DNA from: an uncultured Microbacterium sp.
GTDB lineage: Bacteria > Actinomycetota > Actinomycetes > Actinomycetales > Microbacteriaceae
Assembly (NCBI RefSeq): GCF_943912325.1
Contig: NZ_CALTTX010000006.1
Span: 12,580 to 76,579 of the forward strand
DNA length: 64,000 nucleotides
Direction: 5' to 3'
This document shows, piece by piece, positions 62,214-64,000 of the stretch. Positions within the stretch are counted from its first letter, which is position 1. Each line of letters opens with the position of its first letter. Under the pieces are notes generated by a model. It was not told where the DNA came from, did no database searches, and saw nothing but the letters and a program-made list of their open reading frames with translations. The position numbers were made by a program, and so were the translations under genes.

Positions 62214-63638
62214 ATGTTCACTGATTCATCCGAGGTGCTGAAGTACATCAAGGACGAGGACATCAAGTTCCTCGACATCCGTTTCACGGATCTCCCGGGT
62301 GTGCAGCAGCACTTCAACATCCCCGCGTCGACCGTTGACGAGGAGTTCTTCACGGTCGGTCAGCTCTTTGACGGCTCCTCGATCCGCGGCTTCGCGAACA
62401 TCCACGAGTCCGACATGCAGCTGATCCCCGACGTGTCGACGGCTTATGTCGACCCGTTCCGCGAGGCAAAGACCCTCGTGATGATCTTCGACATCTACAA
62501 CCCCCGCACGGGCGAGATCTACCACAAGGACCCGCGTCAGGTCGCCAAGAAGGCCGAGAAGTACCTCGCCTCGACCGGCATCGCCGACACGGCGTTCTTC
62601 GCTCCCGAGGCCGAGTTCTACATCTTCGACGACGTGCGCTACGAAGTGAAGCAGAACCAGTCGTTCTACTTCGTCGACTCCGAAGAAGGCGCCTGGAACT
62701 CGGGTCGCGTCGAAGAGGGCGGCAACCTCGCCAACAAGACTCCGTACAAGGGTGGCTACTTCCCCGTTTCGCCCGTCGACAAGACGGCTGACCTGCGCGA
62801 CGACATCACGCTGCGCCTGATCGACGCGGGCTTCGTGCTCGAGCGCTCGCACCACGAGGTCGGCACCGGTGGTCAGCAGGAGATCAACTACCGCTTCGAC
62901 ACGATGGTGCACTCGGCGGACGACATCCTGAAGTTCAAGTACATCGTCAAGAACACGGCCGAGGAATGGGGCAAGGTCGCGACCTTCATGCCGAAGCCCC
63001 TCTTCGGCGACAACGGTTCGGGCATGCACACGCACCAGTCGCTGTGGCTCGATGGCAAGCCCCTCTTCTACGACGAGACCGGCTACGGCGGCCTGTCCGA
63101 CACGGCCCGCTGGTACATCGGCGGCCTGCTCGCGCACGCCCCCGCCGTGCTCGCGTTCACGAACCCGACGCTCAACTCGTACAAGCGCCTGGTCAAGGGC
63201 TACGAAGCGCCCGTCAACCTCGTCTACTCGGCGGGTAACCGCTCGGCGGCGATCCGCATCCCGATCACGGGCTCGAACCCCAAGGCCAAGCGCATCGAGT
63301 TCCGCGCGCCCGACGCCTCGGGCAACCCGTACCTCGCGTTCGCGGCACAGATGATGGCTGGCCTCGACGGCATCATCAACCGCATCGAGCCGCACGAGCC
63401 CGTCGACAAGGACCTGTACGAGCTTCCTCCCGAGGAGGCGAAGAACATCCCGCAGGTGCCGAACTCGCTGCTCGACTCGCTCGAGGCGCTGCGCGCCGAC
63501 AACGAGTTCCTCACGCGCGGCAACGTGTTCACGCCCGAGCTGATCGAGACCTGGATCGAGTACAAGATCGAGAACGAGATCAAGCCGCTCGCGGCGCGTC
63601 CGCACCCGTTCGAGTATGAGCTCTACTTCGGGGTCTGA
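62214..63638 (+). CDS. glnA: Glutamine synthetase, type I
   Basis: ATP-dependent ligase that fixes ammonia onto glutamate. The 474-residue protein has [19 protein letters not shown], the GSSIRG motif, [26 protein letters not shown] and NRSAAIRIP. The adenylylation site Tyr is kept in [10 protein letters not shown], so it is of the GlnE-regulated beta type. The ATG at 62214 follows CTGGAGCCAG. A GlnR box lies upstream. Confidence 0.97.
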   Translation: MFTDSSEVLKYIKDEDIKFLDIRFTDLPGVQQHFNIPASTVDEEFFTVGQLFDGSSIRGFANIHESDMQLIPDVSTAYVDPFREAKTLVMIFDIYNPRTGEIYHKDPRQVAKKAEKYLASTGIADTAFFAPEAEFYIFDDVRYEVKQNQSFYFVDSEEGAWNSGRVEEGGNLANKTPYKGGYFPVSPVDKTADLRDDITLRLIDAGFVLERSHHEVGTGGQQEINYRFDTMVHSADDILKFKYIVKNTAEEWGKVATFMPKPLFGDNGSGMHTHQSLWLDGKPLFYDETGYGGLSDTARWYIGGLLAHAPAVLAFTNPTLNSYKRLVKGYEAPVNLVYSAGNRSAAIRIPITGSNPKAKRIEFRAPDASGNPYLAFAAQMMAGLDGIINRIEPHEPVDKDLYELPPEEAKNIPQVPNSLLDSLEALRADNEFLTRGNVFTPELIETWIEYKIENEIKPLAARPHPFEYELYFGV

Positions 63639-63650
63639 TTCCGGGAGGCC

Positions 63651-63677
63651 CTCAGAGCCACACTTCCGGTCTCTGAG
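63651..63677 (+). terminator. Hairpin directly after glnA
   Basis: CTCAGAG (63651-63657) pairs with CTCTGAG (63671-63677), 13 bases after the glnA stop. No T-run. Possible terminator or RNA-stability element. Confidence 0.45.
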
Positions 63678-63688
63678 CCCAGTAATTT

Positions 63689-63726
63689 ACTGAGCCCCAG
63701 GCGGCAGATGCCGTCTGGGGCTCAGT
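63689..63726. terminator. Long hairpin between glnA and the edge gene
   Basis: ACTGAGCCCCAG (63689-63700) pairs perfectly with CTGGGGCTCAGT (63715-63726); an inner G-U pair and CGGC/GCCG extend the stem to about 17 pairs. It sits between convergent genes and is a likely bidirectional terminator. Confidence 0.7.
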
Positions 63727-63898
63727 CGATCTCTGGACGTTTGCGGACGGCTACGGGGAGTAAACGGACAGGTTTTCGGACAGCGGCGCACGAGCTACTT
63801 CAGCCAGACCCTTCAACCCTTCGAAGACCCAGGTGGTCAAAGGTCGGGTGGCGCGCACAAGTGCCTCCCCTCTCGTCGGCGAGCTGGGCGACGGAGGG
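63727..63898. other. Intergenic stretch with repeated CGGAC words
   Basis: No supported gene. The segment 63735-63785 repeats CGGAC four times (TTTGCGGAC, AAACGGAC, TTTTCGGAC) and contains GGGAGTAAACGG at 63756-63767, the same 12 bases found before the element recombinase at 3984-3995. A 78-codon plus-strand ORF here has no domain and was not accepted. Confidence 0.35.
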
Positions 63899-64000
63899 TC
63901 AGCCGCCCATCCAGCAGCCGGGTGGAGTGCCCGCCTCCGCGTAATTGACGGCGCTCAGCGAATCTCCCCAGAGTTGCTCGTCGAAGTTCCTCAGGTCGCG
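63899..64000 (-). CDS. Partial CDS at window edge (C-terminal 33 residues)
   Basis: An open minus-strand frame enters from the right edge and ends at TGA (63899-63901). The visible tail reads RDLRNFDEQLWGDSLSAVNY then AEAGTPPGCWMGG, with third-position GC as high as in real genes here. Too short to identify. Confidence 0.5.
   Translation of the reverse strand, partial: RDLRNFDEQLWGDSLSAVNYAEAGTPPGCWMGG

Noticed and set aside
63708..63944. 78-codon plus-strand ORF after glnA
   Set aside because: No ribosome binding site, starts inside a terminator-like hairpin and overlaps a better-supported minus-strand frame.
1..64000. CRISPR array or Cas genes
   Set aside because: No regularly spaced direct repeats with unique spacers were seen; the tandem repeats at trmD and coaD are contiguous and contain coding tails.

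Overview
This is a chromosomal window from a high-GC actinobacterium. Gene order, the frequent use of GTG starts with 4-base overlaps, and the protein sequences point to the Microbacteriaceae; the genus is not resolved. Most of the window is conserved core chromosome, transcribed mainly on the minus strand: rpsB, an M23 peptidase, xerC, dprA, comM, yraN, DUF2469, rnhB, lepB, rplS (1-21.4 kb); map, trmD, rimM, KH protein, rpsP (22-25 kb); ffh, lipB-lipA, ftsY, smc (27-39 kb); mutM, rnc, rpmF, yceD, coaD, recG, rsmD, thiL, ddl, gpsA, plsC, murA, leuD-leuC (45-60 kb); terC, an RDD protein and glnA (60-63.6 kb).

The main accessory feature is a 12.5-kb integrated element (about 3834-16378) that splits dprA. 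The N-terminal and C-terminal codons of dprA sit on opposite sides of it, and a 7-bp direct repeat (AAGCGCG on the plus strand) marks the junctions. Joining the two halves at the repeat restores one in-frame DprA of about 421 residues. The left end carries an overlapping three-gene recombination module: a complete tyrosine recombinase, a small HTH protein, and an 849-residue protein with ten tandem zinc-ribbon-like Cys motifs fused to a degenerate recombinase-like C-terminus. Cargo consists of three small unknown genes, an HxlR regulator divergent from a SnoaL-like and a TfoX_N gene with tandem operator palindromes between them, an IS481-type transposase broken by one in-frame amber codon, and a type III restriction-modification pair (mod-res).

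Smaller accessory or decayed regions include a fused remnant of an SDR gene and a PucR-type regulator (28.9-30.1 kb), two tandem double-GNAT acetyltransferases behind a structured leader with a tiny ORF (39.0-41.8 kb), and a Ugp-like ABC importer lacking its own ATPase (41.9-45.2 kb).

Several cis-regulatory elements are legible: a leucine leader peptide with an attenuator-like stem before leuC, a yybP-ykoY-type manganese riboswitch before terC, and a complete four-half-site GlnR box before glnA. Two genes, trmD and coaD, have their 3' ends, including the stop region, repeated three times in tandem. No tRNA, rRNA or CRISPR array was recognised. The right edge holds the last 33 codons of an unidentified minus-strand gene.
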